Source of the DNA: Candidatus Omnitrophota bacterium
Lineage (GTDB): Bacteria > Omnitrophota > Omnitrophia > Omnitrophales > Aquincolibacteriaceae
Reading direction: 5' to 3'
Assembly (NCBI GenBank): GCA_903820505.1
Contig: CAIJHQ010000017.1
Span: 1-64,000 of the forward strand
DNA: 64,000 nt
Numbering within the stretch: the stretch's first letter is position 1; the number at the start of each line of letters is the position of its first letter. The notes below the pieces were generated by a model. It saw only the letters and a list, made by a program, of their open reading frames with translations, made no database searches and was not told the origin of the DNA. Both the position numbers and the translations under genes were made by a program. Shown here one piece after another: positions 42,608 to 50,917 of this stretch.

Positions 42608-43542
42608 TCAAATGGCTGGGCCGTAACTGGGGCCTCAAATTCATTTCACTGGTGCTCGCGGCAGGGCTCTGGTATTACGCCGTCGGTGAGGAAAGCATCG
42701 AGGTCACCCGCGTCATCCCCGTCAAGATCCAGATGTCCGATCAGAAAATGCTGGTCTCGGAAATTTCCGCGAGGGCCGTGCAGGTCACGTTTTCCGCGCC
42801 GCGTTCCCTGATCGTGAACCTCGCGAGCCGGGACATCCAGGCCGTTCACAGGATCGGCCCCGAGATCAAGACCGCCGGGGAATATTCGTTCCGCCTGGAA
42901 CCGGCCGAGATCCGCGTTCCGGATTTTCAGATCCGTGTCCTGAAGATCATCCCGGAAGCCGTGACCGTGAAACTGGACGAGGTCGTGGTGCAGAAGCTTG
43001 AGATCCAGCCGGATTTCGTCGGGGAACCCGCGATCGGTTATAAACTTCTCAACGAGGAGGTCCGGGTGAATCCGAACGCGCTGCTGGTCCAGGGGCCGAA
43101 AGGTGTCCTGGAAGCGATGAAGGCGGTGAAGACCGAGCCGATCGACCTGGTGGGGCGCATCCGTTCGTTCAACCGGACCGTGCGCGTCAAATTGCCGCCG
43201 ACCCTCAAGCCGCTCAGCGAAGCCCTGGTGGACGTTTTGATCCCTCTCCGCGAAGAATTCAATGAGAAAGAGTTCAGGGACGTGACCGTGCGTGTCCTGA
43301 ATATGCCGGACATAAGCAATATTTTCGAGGTCACTCCGGAAAAAATCTCGTTCACTCTGAAGGGATCCAAGCGTCTTCTGGAGAAACTTTCCCCGGAGGA
43401 CCTTCTGGCCTATGTGGACCTCTCGGGGCTGAAAAAAGGGACCTACGATCTGCCCCTGCATGTTGTCCTGCCCGAAGAAGTCAGCTTGAAGGACAAACAA
43501 CCCATGATCATCAAGACGGTGATCAACTCCCAAAAGAAATGA
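42604..43542 (+). CDS. cdaR: YbbR-domain protein (CdaR-type regulator)
   Basis: 312 residues. One N-terminal transmembrane helix (about 9-25), then three repeated YbbR domains (about 35-115, 118-205, 210-300), each with a beta-rich pattern including V.V.....D. CdaR modulates CdaA activity at the membrane. Positional pairing with cdaA supports the assignment. Ends 8 bp before pdxJ. Confidence 0.85.
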   Translation: MIKWLGRNWGLKFISLVLAAGLWYYAVGEESIEVTRVIPVKIQMSDQKMLVSEISARAVQVTFSAPRSLIVNLASRDIQAVHRIGPEIKTAGEYSFRLEPAEIRVPDFQIRVLKIIPEAVTVKLDEVVVQKLEIQPDFVGEPAIGYKLLNEEVRVNPNALLVQGPKGVLEAMKAVKTEPIDLVGRIRSFNRTVRVKLPPTLKPLSEALVDVLIPLREEFNEKEFRDVTVRVLNMPDISNIFEVTPEKISFTLKGSKRLLEKLSPEDLLAYVDLSGLKKGTYDLPLHVVLPEEVSLKDKQPMIIKTVINSQKK

Positions 43543-43549
43543 GCCGGTC

Positions 43550-44284
43550 ATGACTCCCGTTTCTTCTAAAAAACTCGGTGTGAATATCGATCATGTCGCG
43601 ACGCTGCGGCAGGCGCGCGGCGGGAACGAACCCTCGGTACTGGAAGCCGCGCTGGAAGCGGAGAGCGGCGGCGCGGACAGTATCACGGTCCATCTCCGCG
43701 AGGACCGGCGGCATATTCAGGACAGTGATGTCCTTGAGCTCCTGAAAAAGATCTACGTTCCCTTGAACCTTGAAATGTCGCTCGCGCCGGAGATCATCAA
43801 GTTCGCGCTGAAGACGCGGCCGCAAAAAGTTTGCATGGTGCCGGAAAAACGTCAGGAACTTACGACCGAAGGGGGGCTGGACCTTTTTTCCAAACGGGAC
43901 CTGCTCGGCCGGACCGTAGAATCGCTGTCGAAGAAAAAGATACAGGTCAGTCTTTTCATCGATCCTCTCGCGAAGCAGATCCTGGAAGCGGCCCGGGTCG
44001 GCGCCTACGCGATCGAGATCCACACGGGCTCCTACGCGAACGCGCGCGGCGGAAAAAAGGAAAAAGAACTTTCCCGCATCCGGATCGCCGCGCAACTCGG
44101 AGCGAAGCTCGGGCTCAAGGTCCATGCCGGGCACGGGCTGAACTACGAGAATATTTTCCCGCTCCTCGACATTCCCGAGATCCTCGAATTCAATATCGGC
44201 CATTCGATCGTCAGCCGCGCGGTGTTCACGGGGCTTTGCAAGGCCGTTTCAGAGATGAAAAAGATCATTACAAGTGGTAAGTGA
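43550..44284 (+). CDS. pdxJ: Pyridoxine 5'-phosphate synthase
   Basis: 244 residues, standard length. Signatures: LGVNIDHVATLRQARGG, SITVHLREDRRHIQ, the VTTEGGLD-like LTTEGGLDL, and HAGHGLNYEN. Condenses 1-deoxy-xylulose-5-phosphate with aminoacetone phosphate in vitamin B6 synthesis. Its last codons lie in a heptamer array (44271-44319). Many PLP enzymes in this window need its product. Confidence 0.95.
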   Translation: MTPVSSKKLGVNIDHVATLRQARGGNEPSVLEAALEAESGGADSITVHLREDRRHIQDSDVLELLKKIYVPLNLEMSLAPEIIKFALKTRPQKVCMVPEKRQELTTEGGLDLFSKRDLLGRTVESLSKKKIQVSLFIDPLAKQILEAARVGAYAIEIHTGSYANARGGKKEKELSRIRIAAQLGAKLGLKVHAGHGLNYENIFPLLDIPEILEFNIGHSIVSRAVFTGLCKAVSEMKKIITSGK

Positions 44285-44358
44285 TAAGAAGTAAGTGGCA
44301 AGTAGTAAGTCGTAAGTGCCGGAAGACTTACTACTTACCACTGACCACTTACGACTGA
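44271..44358. repeat. Heptamer array with inverted second half
   Basis: Seven consecutive units of the type (T/C)AAGTNN lie at 44271-44319, then, after a short spacer, the reverse complement of the same pattern (ACTTACT, ACTTACC, ACTGACC, ACTTACG). An 18-bp stem with one mismatch pairs 44294-44311 with 44325-44342. It includes the pdxJ stop and runs to just before the nnrD start. Confidence 0.7.
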
Positions 44359-44363
44359 AAACC

Positions 44364-45230
44364 ATGGATATCAAAAATCTGGCCCAAGAAAAATTAAGGC
44401 GTCCCGCCACCGGCCACAAAGGCACATTCGGCCGCGTTTTCATTCTGGCGGGGTCCCGCGGCATGGCAGGCGCCGCCCATCTGGCCGGTATGGGGGCTCT
44501 GCGGTCCGGCGCCGGTTTAGTGACGGTCGGAGTGCCGGACGCGGTCTATTTGATCATCGCCAAACGCGAATCCGAGCTTATGATCCGGCCGCTGCCTTCC
44601 ACGGCAAAAGGAACTCTTTCGCTCAAGGGGTTGACCGAGATCAAAAGGTTTTGCTTTACCCAGCAAGTACTCGCCCTCGGGCCCGGTCTTTCACAGCACG
44701 CTACCACGCAACAACTCATCCGGAGAATTATCCAGGAGACCGAACTTCCGGTCGTGATCGACGCCGACGGCCTCAATGCCTTGAAAGGGCACTTGACGAT
44801 CCTGAAAAAAGGCCGCGCCCTTGCCGTCCTCACGCCTCATCCGGGAGAATTTACGCGGGTGTTCGGGGGAAAGCTGGATGATTCAGACATCCTGCGGCGG
44901 AAGCGCGCTTTGGAAACTGCGAAAGAATACAGCGTCGTCCTCGTCCTCAAAGGACATCACACGGTCGTGGCTTCTCCGGAAGGGAAAGTTTATGTGAATC
45001 CCACCGGCAACCCGGGCATGGCGACCGCGGGGGCCGGGGATGTTCTGACCGGTATGATCGCCGCGCTGGTCGGACAAGGATGCTCTCCCTTTGAAGCCGC
45101 GTGTCTCGGCGTTCATGTTCACGGACTTGCCGGAGACCTTGCCGCGAAAAAAACCGGACAGGTGAGCCTCACGGCCGGGGATATCCTTTTCTTTTTGCCC
45201 GAGGCCTTTAAATCGCTCGTTCCCTCCTGA
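44364..45230 (+). CDS. nnrD: NAD(P)H-hydrate dehydratase
   Basis: 288 residues from ATG 44364. Ribokinase-like fold: ILAGSRGMAGAAHLAG near the N-terminus, LGPGLSQ, VIDADGLNAL, LTPHPGEF and the nucleotide-binding TAGAGDVLTG. It dehydrates the S-form of NAD(P)HX. The NnrE epimerase domain often fused to it is absent. No Shine-Dalgarno, since the leader is the heptamer array; an in-frame GTG at 44316 lies in the array and is less likely. Confidence 0.9.
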   Translation: MDIKNLAQEKLRRPATGHKGTFGRVFILAGSRGMAGAAHLAGMGALRSGAGLVTVGVPDAVYLIIAKRESELMIRPLPSTAKGTLSLKGLTEIKRFCFTQQVLALGPGLSQHATTQQLIRRIIQETELPVVIDADGLNALKGHLTILKKGRALAVLTPHPGEFTRVFGGKLDDSDILRRKRALETAKEYSVVLVLKGHHTVVASPEGKVYVNPTGNPGMATAGAGDVLTGMIAALVGQGCSPFEAACLGVHVHGLAGDLAAKKTGQVSLTAGDILFFLPEAFKSLVPS

Positions 45231-45238
45231 GTTTTTCG

Positions 45239-46180
45239 ATGGACCCTTTCGAAGCTTACCGGTGTTGCAGACTTTGTCCGCGGGATTGCAAGGCGGACCG
45301 CGCGCGGGGGAAAACGGGCGTTTGCGGCGAGACCTCGACCCTCCGGATCGCACACCTCGGAGCGCATTTCGGGGAAGAGCCTTCTTTCTCCGGAACGCTC
45401 GGTTCCGGCACGATCTTTTTCAGCGGTTGCTCGGGCCGGTGTTTTTTTTGCCAGAACTACCAGATCTCTTTTCAACACGAAGGAAAGGAATTTTCTTCCA
45501 AAGTGTTTTTAAAAGAGGTCGAGGCGCTCCTTCAAAAAGAAGTCCATAACCTGAATTTCGTATCCCCGGACCATTTTTGGCCGCACATCAAGGAACTTTG
45601 CCAAACTTTGCGCGAAAAAGGGGTCAAGGTTCCGTTTCTTTTCAACAGTTCCGGTTATCAGAGGGCCGAACTCGTCGAAGAATACGGCGCGTTCATGGAC
45701 ATTTTCATGCCGGATTTCAAATTTGCTCTGCCGGAACTGGCGAAGACCTGCATGGGGGACGAGCATTACCCGGAGATCGCTTTGGAGGCGGTCCGGAAGA
45801 TGGTGAAGATCAAGGGACCTCTCCAGCCGTGGGACCCGACGGGGGAGCGGCTCGCCCAGAGGGGAGTGCTGATCCGCCATCTGGTGCTTCCCGGCCATGT
45901 GGAGAACAGTCTGGAAGTGCTCCGGTTGATCCACCGGGAATTCGGTGCGGAGATCCCGGTTTCGGTCATGAGTCAATATCAGCCGGTGCCCGCCTGTTCC
46001 GGTCGCGGGGAATTTCAACAGCCGCTGAAGCCCAGGGAATACGAACAGGTCCTCGAACTGGTCGGTGAGCTCGGTTTTACAAAAGTTTATGCCCAGAACT
46101 TGGTGGAACAGACGTCTTTTCTGCCTGATTTCAATGACCCGGAGGACCCTTTTCCGGGACACCGTCCGAAGAAAAATTAG
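45239..46180 (+). CDS. Radical SAM protein, PflX-like (COG1313)
   Basis: 313 residues. An N-terminal CRLCPRDC motif and a radical SAM cluster motif CSGRCFFCQN (about 61-70). VPFLFNSSGYQ and DIFMPDFK are typical of the pyruvate formate-lyase-activating-like COG1313 group. Substrate unknown. It follows nnrD by 8 bp. Confidence 0.85.
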   Translation: MDPFEAYRCCRLCPRDCKADRARGKTGVCGETSTLRIAHLGAHFGEEPSFSGTLGSGTIFFSGCSGRCFFCQNYQISFQHEGKEFSSKVFLKEVEALLQKEVHNLNFVSPDHFWPHIKELCQTLREKGVKVPFLFNSSGYQRAELVEEYGAFMDIFMPDFKFALPELAKTCMGDEHYPEIALEAVRKMVKIKGPLQPWDPTGERLAQRGVLIRHLVLPGHVENSLEVLRLIHREFGAEIPVSVMSQYQPVPACSGRGEFQQPLKPREYEQVLELVGELGFTKVYAQNLVEQTSFLPDFNDPEDPFPGHRPKKN

Positions 46181-46272
46181 AACGGCCGAAGTCGAAGGTT
46201 ATGCTGGCCATCCCTCGGGGCCGGGCATATAATGCCCCGTCTGCCTGATCTTGATAACTCACGTTAGGAACT

Positions 46273-46944
46273 ATGACAAAAGAAGTCAAATTATCTCCCT
46301 CGGCGCTCAGTCTTTTTAAGGATTGCCCGCGCTGTTTTTGGCTTGAAAAGGTCAAGGGTATCAAGCGGCCGCGCGGCATTTTTCCGTCACTGCCCGGAGG
46401 GATGGACCGCGTCATCAAGGCTTACTTCGATACCTATCGCGCCAAACGAACGCTTCCTCCCGAGCTCCGGATCGATCACTTCGAGGGAGTGTCGCTTTAT
46501 GAAAATCATGCCCAACTGGAGCGGTGGCGCAACTGGCGCACGGGTCTTCAATACGCGGAGGAAGTGCCCGTTCTTTCCGGGGCGCTGGACGATCTGCTGG
46601 TCAAGGGGGACCGTTATATTCCTTTTGATTACAAGACCAAAGGGTCCCCGACGAACGAAGAGGACGCCACCAAGTATTATCAGACCCAGCTTGATTGTTA
46701 CGCGCTGATGCTCGAGGCGAACGGCATGAGGACGATCGGCCACGGTTTCCTGCTCTATTATTCGCCCAAAAGCGTGAATGAACACGGGCAAGTCGCTTTT
46801 GAGGTCCAGCCGATCAAAATAGCGACGGAGACCGGCCGCGCCAAAGAACTTTTCCGGAAGGCGGTCGCGGTGCTGGCGGGAGCGGCCCCGGCGTCGTCAG
46901 AGAAGTGTGAGTATTGCAATTGGCTCGAAAATTTTAGAAAATAG
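46273..46944 (+). CDS. PD-(D/E)XK nuclease-like protein (RecB/Cas4-type)
   Basis: 223 residues. Catalytic core GALDDLL and IPFDYKTKG followed by QTQLDCYALML resembles the RecB/Cas4 nuclease motifs. CPRC near the N-terminus and CEYC near the C-terminus could bind a [4Fe-4S] cluster as in AddB and Cas4. No CRISPR array or cas gene is in view. A TATAAT box lies about 45 bases upstream. Likely DNA-processing nuclease; role unknown. Confidence 0.75.
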   Translation: MTKEVKLSPSALSLFKDCPRCFWLEKVKGIKRPRGIFPSLPGGMDRVIKAYFDTYRAKRTLPPELRIDHFEGVSLYENHAQLERWRNWRTGLQYAEEVPVLSGALDDLLVKGDRYIPFDYKTKGSPTNEEDATKYYQTQLDCYALMLEANGMRTIGHGFLLYYSPKSVNEHGQVAFEVQPIKIATETGRAKELFRKAVAVLAGAAPASSEKCEYCNWLENFRK

Positions 46945-46962
46945 AAGGGAGCGGGGTGGACC

Positions 46963-47247
46963 ATGGCGCAGGAAACGGCTTTAAAGGTTCTCGTGGAGAA
47001 ACCTACGAGCAAGCAATTGAGCGACCTGAAAGTTTCGAGTTGGCCGATCTGGACCAAAGAAGTTTCGACCTTCGACTGGGAATATAATGAGAAAGAGGTT
47101 TGCCACATTCTGGAAGGGGACGTGACGGTCAAGACGCCGGGCGGCGATGTCTCGTTCGGTAAAGGGGATCTGGTGACGTTCCCGAAAGGACTGAAATGCG
47201 TTTGGAACATCAAACGTGCTGTGAGGAAACATTACAAGTTCGGATAA
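46963..47247 (+). CDS. Cupin-domain protein
   Basis: 94 residues. A short cupin barrel of the DUF861 type: SSWPIWTKEVSTFDW, CHILEGDVTVKTPGGDVSFGKGDLVTFP and the MKCVW-like GLKCVWNIK. Usually binds a metal or small ligand. 18 bp after the nuclease gene. Function unknown. Confidence 0.8.
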   Translation: MAQETALKVLVEKPTSKQLSDLKVSSWPIWTKEVSTFDWEYNEKEVCHILEGDVTVKTPGGDVSFGKGDLVTFPKGLKCVWNIKRAVRKHYKFG

Positions 47248-47298
47248 AAAACATCATTCTGGTTCTCATAAAGAAAAGCGGTTTTTAGAAAGGATCTC

Positions 47299-47724
47299 AT
47301 GATCTTACCGGTACCGAAAGCGAACGCGATGCTCATCTGCGATTATGTGATCACCGAGCGGGTGACAAATAAGAAGAGCCTGATCGGCATTTTTGAAAAT
47401 ATCGGGGCCGCGGTTTTCCCCTGCACGCATTTCGCGATGTCTGTCTACATCAAGCTGACGGACGCGCAGGGGGGGTATCATTTCAGGCTTGAGCTGGTGG
47501 ACCTGCAGAGCGACACGACGATCGGAAAAAGCGAGATGCCGGAGGAGGTCCAGGTCCCGAGCCCGCTTTTGGCGCACGAACTGGTGTTCAATCTACGGGG
47601 CGTGCGTTTCATGCATCCCGGGGAATATGAATTCCGGATCTTCTCCAACGGCAAGATCTTCGGCCAAAAAAAATTCGTTGTGGAACAAATGACGCAACAG
47701 CCGCCCGTCGATGAGGGCGGGTAA
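47299..47724 (+). CDS. DUF6941-like protein
   Basis: 141 residues. Conserved start AMLICDYVITERVTNKKSLIGIFENI with an FPCTHFAMSVYIKLTDAQGGYHF strand region, as in the DUF6941 family of unknown function; beta-rich, no signal peptide. Follows the cupin gene by 51 bp and ends just before the DJ-1-like gene. Confidence 0.65.
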   Translation: MILPVPKANAMLICDYVITERVTNKKSLIGIFENIGAAVFPCTHFAMSVYIKLTDAQGGYHFRLELVDLQSDTTIGKSEMPEEVQVPSPLLAHELVFNLRGVRFMHPGEYEFRIFSNGKIFGQKKFVVEQMTQQPPVDEGG

Positions 47725-47734
47725 GGAAGGATCC

Positions 47735-48289
47735 ATGGCTAAAACGGCGGTAGTGGTTCTCGCGGAGGGTTTCGAAGAGATCGAGGCGGTCGCTCCGATC
47801 GACGTGCTGCGGCGCGCGGGAGTTCGCGTCACGATCGCGGGACTTTGCGCCAAGAACGTTAAAAGTTCGCGAGGAGTTTGGGTCCAGGCGGATCAGTTGT
47901 TCGAGGAGATCAAGGACCTTCCGGATGCCGTGATCTTGCCGGGCGGACTTCCCGGCGCGACCAACCTGGCGGGATCGGCGGGTCTTGCGGCGTTCCTGAA
48001 AAAAATGAACGGGGCGGGGAAACTGATCGCGGCGATCTGCGCGGCGCCGGCCGCGGTGTTGGCGCCGCTGGGGATCCTCGACGGGAAAAAAGCCACGTGT
48101 TACCCCGGTTGCGAGACGGATTTTTCTTCAAAAACGATCCACTCCAAGGAAAGCGTGGTCAAGGACGGAAACCTTGTGACGAGCCGGGGCCCCGGGACCG
48201 CGCTTGAATTTGCTTTGGAGATCGTCCGGGAACTGGCCGGCGCCGAAATGGCCGGTACCCTCCGGGAAAAGATGCTCGTGAAGGTGTAG
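47735..48289 (+). CDS. DJ-1/PfpI-family protein
   Basis: 184 residues from ATG 47735 with AAGGAAGGA upstream. DJ-1 features: VLAEGFEEIEAVAPIDVLRRAG at the start and the reactive Cys in AAICAAPAAVLAP. A glyoxalase/deglycase or stress-related role is expected from the family; some members bind copper. Overlaps nothing and ends 6 bp before the CYTH gene. Confidence 0.88.
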   Translation: MAKTAVVVLAEGFEEIEAVAPIDVLRRAGVRVTIAGLCAKNVKSSRGVWVQADQLFEEIKDLPDAVILPGGLPGATNLAGSAGLAAFLKKMNGAGKLIAAICAAPAAVLAPLGILDGKKATCYPGCETDFSSKTIHSKESVVKDGNLVTSRGPGTALEFALEIVRELAGAEMAGTLREKMLVKV

Positions 48290-48295
48290 TGTCCG

Positions 48296-48805
48296 ATGAA
48301 ATTTTTCGAGATCGAACAAAAATACCGGCTGAAGGATCCGCAGTCGGTCCGCACCCTGCTTAAAAAAGCGGGCGCCAGGAAGATCAGGGAAGGCCTTGAA
48401 TTTAACGAGTTTTTTGATAAAGGACGTTTTTTCCGGGGCCAAAAAGTTGCGTTGAGGCTCCGGCGTCACGGGAACGGTCAGGCGCTCCTGACTTTAAAAG
48501 GGCCACGGCTGAGATCGCGGTTTACCCGGCGCATGGAGATCGAGACCGCCGTGGATTATAGGTCCGCGAAGGCGATGCTGGAGTTCCTGGGCTGTGAGCC
48601 TGTTATGCAGTATAAGAAGAAAAGGGAAAGCTACCGTTTCGGCCGGGCGCTTGTAACGCTTGACCATCTTTCCCGGTTCGGCTGGTTCCTCGAGATCGAA
48701 ACGCAGCCGCGGGAGATAGCGCGGATCGCCGGCAAACTTGGGTTACGCCCGGAGGACCGCGAGCCAAGGTCTTATTTGAACATGCTGTTCCAATGGAAGC
48801 ACTGA
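48296..48805 (+). CDS. CYTH-domain protein (class IV adenylate cyclase-like)
   Basis: 169 residues. The EIEQKYRL start matches the ExExK motif of the CYTH superfamily; further conserved basic residues are in ALRLRRHGNG and TLKGPR. CyaB-type class IV cyclases have this length and chain of acidic/basic residues, but thiamine- and polyphosphate-acting relatives are also possible. A second potential cyclase besides the CHASE2 protein at 7088. Confidence 0.8.
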   Translation: MKFFEIEQKYRLKDPQSVRTLLKKAGARKIREGLEFNEFFDKGRFFRGQKVALRLRRHGNGQALLTLKGPRLRSRFTRRMEIETAVDYRSAKAMLEFLGCEPVMQYKKKRESYRFGRALVTLDHLSRFGWFLEIETQPREIARIAGKLGLRPEDREPRSYLNMLFQWKH

Positions 48806-48878
48806 TACTGCGTTTCTTTTAATTTTAGGGTTCGTAGAATTGTACCGTTACCCCATTCCATTTAATGGAGAACGGTGC
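48806..48878 (+). repeat. REP-like element, copy B
   Basis: 73 bp matching copy A at 26978-27048: TACTGCGTTTC..., GGGTTCG, ATTGTACCGTTA and AATGGAGAACGGTGCC. It lies in the leader between the CYTH gene and efp, in the same orientation as copy C relative to its downstream gene. Confidence 0.6.
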
Positions 48879-48902
48879 CGGGCGGGAACGGGAGGACAAA
48901 AG

Positions 48903-49475
48903 ATGAGCATCGCATCGGAGATCCGGGTCGGGAATGTCATCCGCTGTGACGGCAAGACCTGCAAGGTCATGACGCAGGAGATCCGCGGAACGGGCAAGTT
49001 CGGGAAGATGGTCCATCTCAAACTGAAAAGCCTTGAGGACGGTCACACGCTGGAGAAAAGTTTCCGGGCCGATGACAAGGTCGAGGATGTTCCGGTCAAT
49101 TACGTGAAGATGCAATATCTCTACCGCGAAGGCTCACAGTTCATTTTTATGAACATGGAGACGTACGAACAGTTTTCCATTGCGGCCAAGGCGGTGGGGC
49201 GGCATGAGGTGTTCCTTAAAGAGAACGAGGTCATCGAGGTCCTTTTCGGCGAAGGAAAGGTCCTGAGCATCGCTTTCCCGAAGGTCGCGGAGCTGAAAGT
49301 GACGAGCACGTCGGCGGGCGTCAAAGGGCAGAGCGACTCGACTTATAAAGAAGCCGCGCTTGAGAACGGTCTCACGGTCCTTGTTCCGCAATTCATCAGT
49401 GAAGGAGAAAAGATCCGGGTCAATGTCGATGATCTGAGCTATCTGGAGCGTGTTTCCGTAAGAAGCATGTCCTGA
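48903..49475 (+). CDS. efp: Elongation factor P
   Basis: 190 residues from ATG 48903, chosen because GGAGGAC lies 4-10 bases upstream. Three-domain EF-P: KOW-like N-domain (about 1-65), then two OB-folds. The loop that reaches the peptidyl transferase centre reads TGKFGK with Lys32 at the tip, unlike the classic PGKG. EF-P rescues ribosomes at polyproline. No EpmA/EpmB or EarP is in the window, so the modification of the tip Lys is unknown. Confidence 0.9.
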   Translation: MSIASEIRVGNVIRCDGKTCKVMTQEIRGTGKFGKMVHLKLKSLEDGHTLEKSFRADDKVEDVPVNYVKMQYLYREGSQFIFMNMETYEQFSIAAKAVGRHEVFLKENEVIEVLFGEGKVLSIAFPKVAELKVTSTSAGVKGQSDSTYKEAALENGLTVLVPQFISEGEKIRVNVDDLSYLERVSVRSMS

Positions 49476-49491
49476 ATTCCAAAGAGGAAGG

Positions 49492-50052
49492 ATGGGATTT
49501 CCGATGAAAAAATGCGGATTGTTAGTTCCGGTCCTTTTGGTCGCTTTGATAGTTCATCCGCCCGCGGGGCGGGGGGAGGAGAACATGAAAAACAGGATCC
49601 GGGTCACCAGCCCGACCTTCAGTGAGGGCGCGAGCATTCCCGCGGACCATACGTGTGACGGAGCCGATATTTCTCCGCCGCTTCAGTGGTCGGAGGTGCC
49701 CCCGGAGGCGAAAAGTCTGGCGCTTATCGTGGACGATCCGGATGCCCGGGCGGGGGATTGGGTCCACTGGATCCTCTACGATCTGCCGCCGGGCGTGACG
49801 CAATTACCGGCGGCTGTTCCGGCGACTGCGCGGCTTTCCACGGGTGGGACGCAAGGGAGGACCGATTTTGGAGCGACCGGATACGGCGGTCCTTGTCCGC
49901 CGCGCGGAACGCACCGTTATTTTTTCAAGCTCTACGCCTTGGATGTCCCGCTTAACCTGGCGCCCGGCGTGACAAAGAAAGAATTGCTCAAGGCCATGCA
50001 GGGCCACATTTTGGCGGAAGGCCAGTTGATGGGAAAATATCAGCGGTCCTGA
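49492..50052 (+). CDS. YbhB/YbcL-family (PEBP-like) protein
   Basis: 186 residues. Signal peptide (LLVPVLLVALIVHPPAG). PEBP core: SPPLQWSEVP, DDPDARAGDWVHWILYDL and YGGPCPPRGTHRYFFKLYALD. Bacterial members of the Raf-kinase-inhibitor-like family have no firm function. Start ATG 49492 or 49504. It follows efp by 16 bp. Confidence 0.9.
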   Translation: MGFPMKKCGLLVPVLLVALIVHPPAGRGEENMKNRIRVTSPTFSEGASIPADHTCDGADISPPLQWSEVPPEAKSLALIVDDPDARAGDWVHWILYDLPPGVTQLPAAVPATARLSTGGTQGRTDFGATGYGGPCPPRGTHRYFFKLYALDVPLNLAPGVTKKELLKAMQGHILAEGQLMGKYQRS

Positions 50053-50076
50053 TACATTTCCGGGAGAGTCACGGTC

Positions 50077-50499
50077 ATGACGGAACATTCGGAACACACG
50101 CGTAAAAATAAGATCCTGGCCATTGATGATGACGGTCTGGTCCGCAGGACGTTAGAGCTTCTCTTGAAAGAAGCCGGCTATGAACCGACGATGGCCGCCG
50201 GCGGCCAGGAAGCCCTGGGATTGCTGGCCCGCCAGCATTTTGATCTGGTGATCACGGATATCCGGATGCCGGAGATCGACGGTCTGCAGGTGATCCAGGC
50301 GGTCCACGATTATTGCGGACAGATGAAGAAGCCGCTCATTCCCGTGATCGTACTGACCGCCTATAAGGACGAACCGGTCCGGCAGGCGGCCGTGCGGATG
50401 GGGGTCAAGGAATTCCTCCTCAAGCCGTTCAAGATGGATGAATTTTTGAAAGTTCTGGAGCGGACCCTCAGGGACGCGGCGAACGGCCGTTTGCATTGA
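50077..50499 (+). CDS. Single-domain response regulator (REC)
   Basis: 140 residues. Receiver fold with acidic pocket LAIDDDGL, phosphoacceptor Asp in VITDIRMPEIDG, switch Thr in VLTAY and Lys in FLLKPF. No output domain. The cognate kinase is not in the window. The promoter of the next gene lies in its last codons. Confidence 0.92.
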   Translation: MTEHSEHTRKNKILAIDDDGLVRRTLELLLKEAGYEPTMAAGGQEALGLLARQHFDLVITDIRMPEIDGLQVIQAVHDYCGQMKKPLIPVIVLTAYKDEPVRQAAVRMGVKEFLLKPFKMDEFLKVLERTLRDAANGRLH

Positions 50500-50519
50500 A
50501 TTTTTAAATAAGGTATGAT
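50491..50519 (+). promoter_or_regulatory. Promoter of the TPR gene, leaderless
   Basis: TTGCAT, 17-nt spacer, TATGAT (50514-50519), then 6 nt to the ATG at 50526. Confidence 0.6.
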
Positions 50520-50525
50520 GCGACC

Positions 50526-50897
50526 ATGAAATCAAAAGATCTGGATTTTGAGATATCTTTCTTTGAAGGAGTGGTCAAGCACCGGCCCAATTACGTGGAT
50601 GCCCTGGCCCCGCTTGCGGAAGCTTACACGCGTCGCGGATGGTACGAGAAGGGCCTCGAGATCGACAAGCGGCTCGCTTTCCTGTGCAAGGACGATCCGA
50701 TCGTTCATTACAATCTCGCCTGCAGTTACGCGGTCTCCGGCTATACCGCGAAATCCCTGACGGCCCTGAAACGGGCGGTGCGGCTGGGTTTTCGGGACAT
50801 CAAGCACCTCCAAACGGATTCGGACCTGAAGTGCCTGCATGAGTACCCGCCGTTCCAGAAGTGGTTCGCGACGATCCCCCCAAAGCCGAAAAAATAA
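50526..50897 (+). CDS. Small TPR-repeat protein
   Basis: 123 residues. Two or three TPR units: NYVDALAPLAEAYTRRGWYE, PIVHYNLACSYAVSGYTAKS and a C-terminal helical piece. Probable protein-interaction role. The first base pairs of its mRNA appear to be the start codon. The next gene starts 20 bases after its stop. Confidence 0.75.
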   Translation: MKSKDLDFEISFFEGVVKHRPNYVDALAPLAEAYTRRGWYEKGLEIDKRLAFLCKDDPIVHYNLACSYAVSGYTAKSLTALKRAVRLGFRDIKHLQTDSDLKCLHEYPPFQKWFATIPPKPKK

Positions 50898-50917
50898 AGG
50901 ACTTCCTTCCGGATCGC

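Noticed and set aside
44271-44358. Heptamer array as a CRISPR or origin iteron
   Set aside because: Units are only 7 nt, without spacers; no Cas genes, no dnaA or AT-rich unwinding region.
46273-46944. Cas4 of a CRISPR system
   Set aside because: Similar fold and Cys pairs, but no array or other cas genes in the window. Kept as a generic PD-(D/E)XK nuclease.
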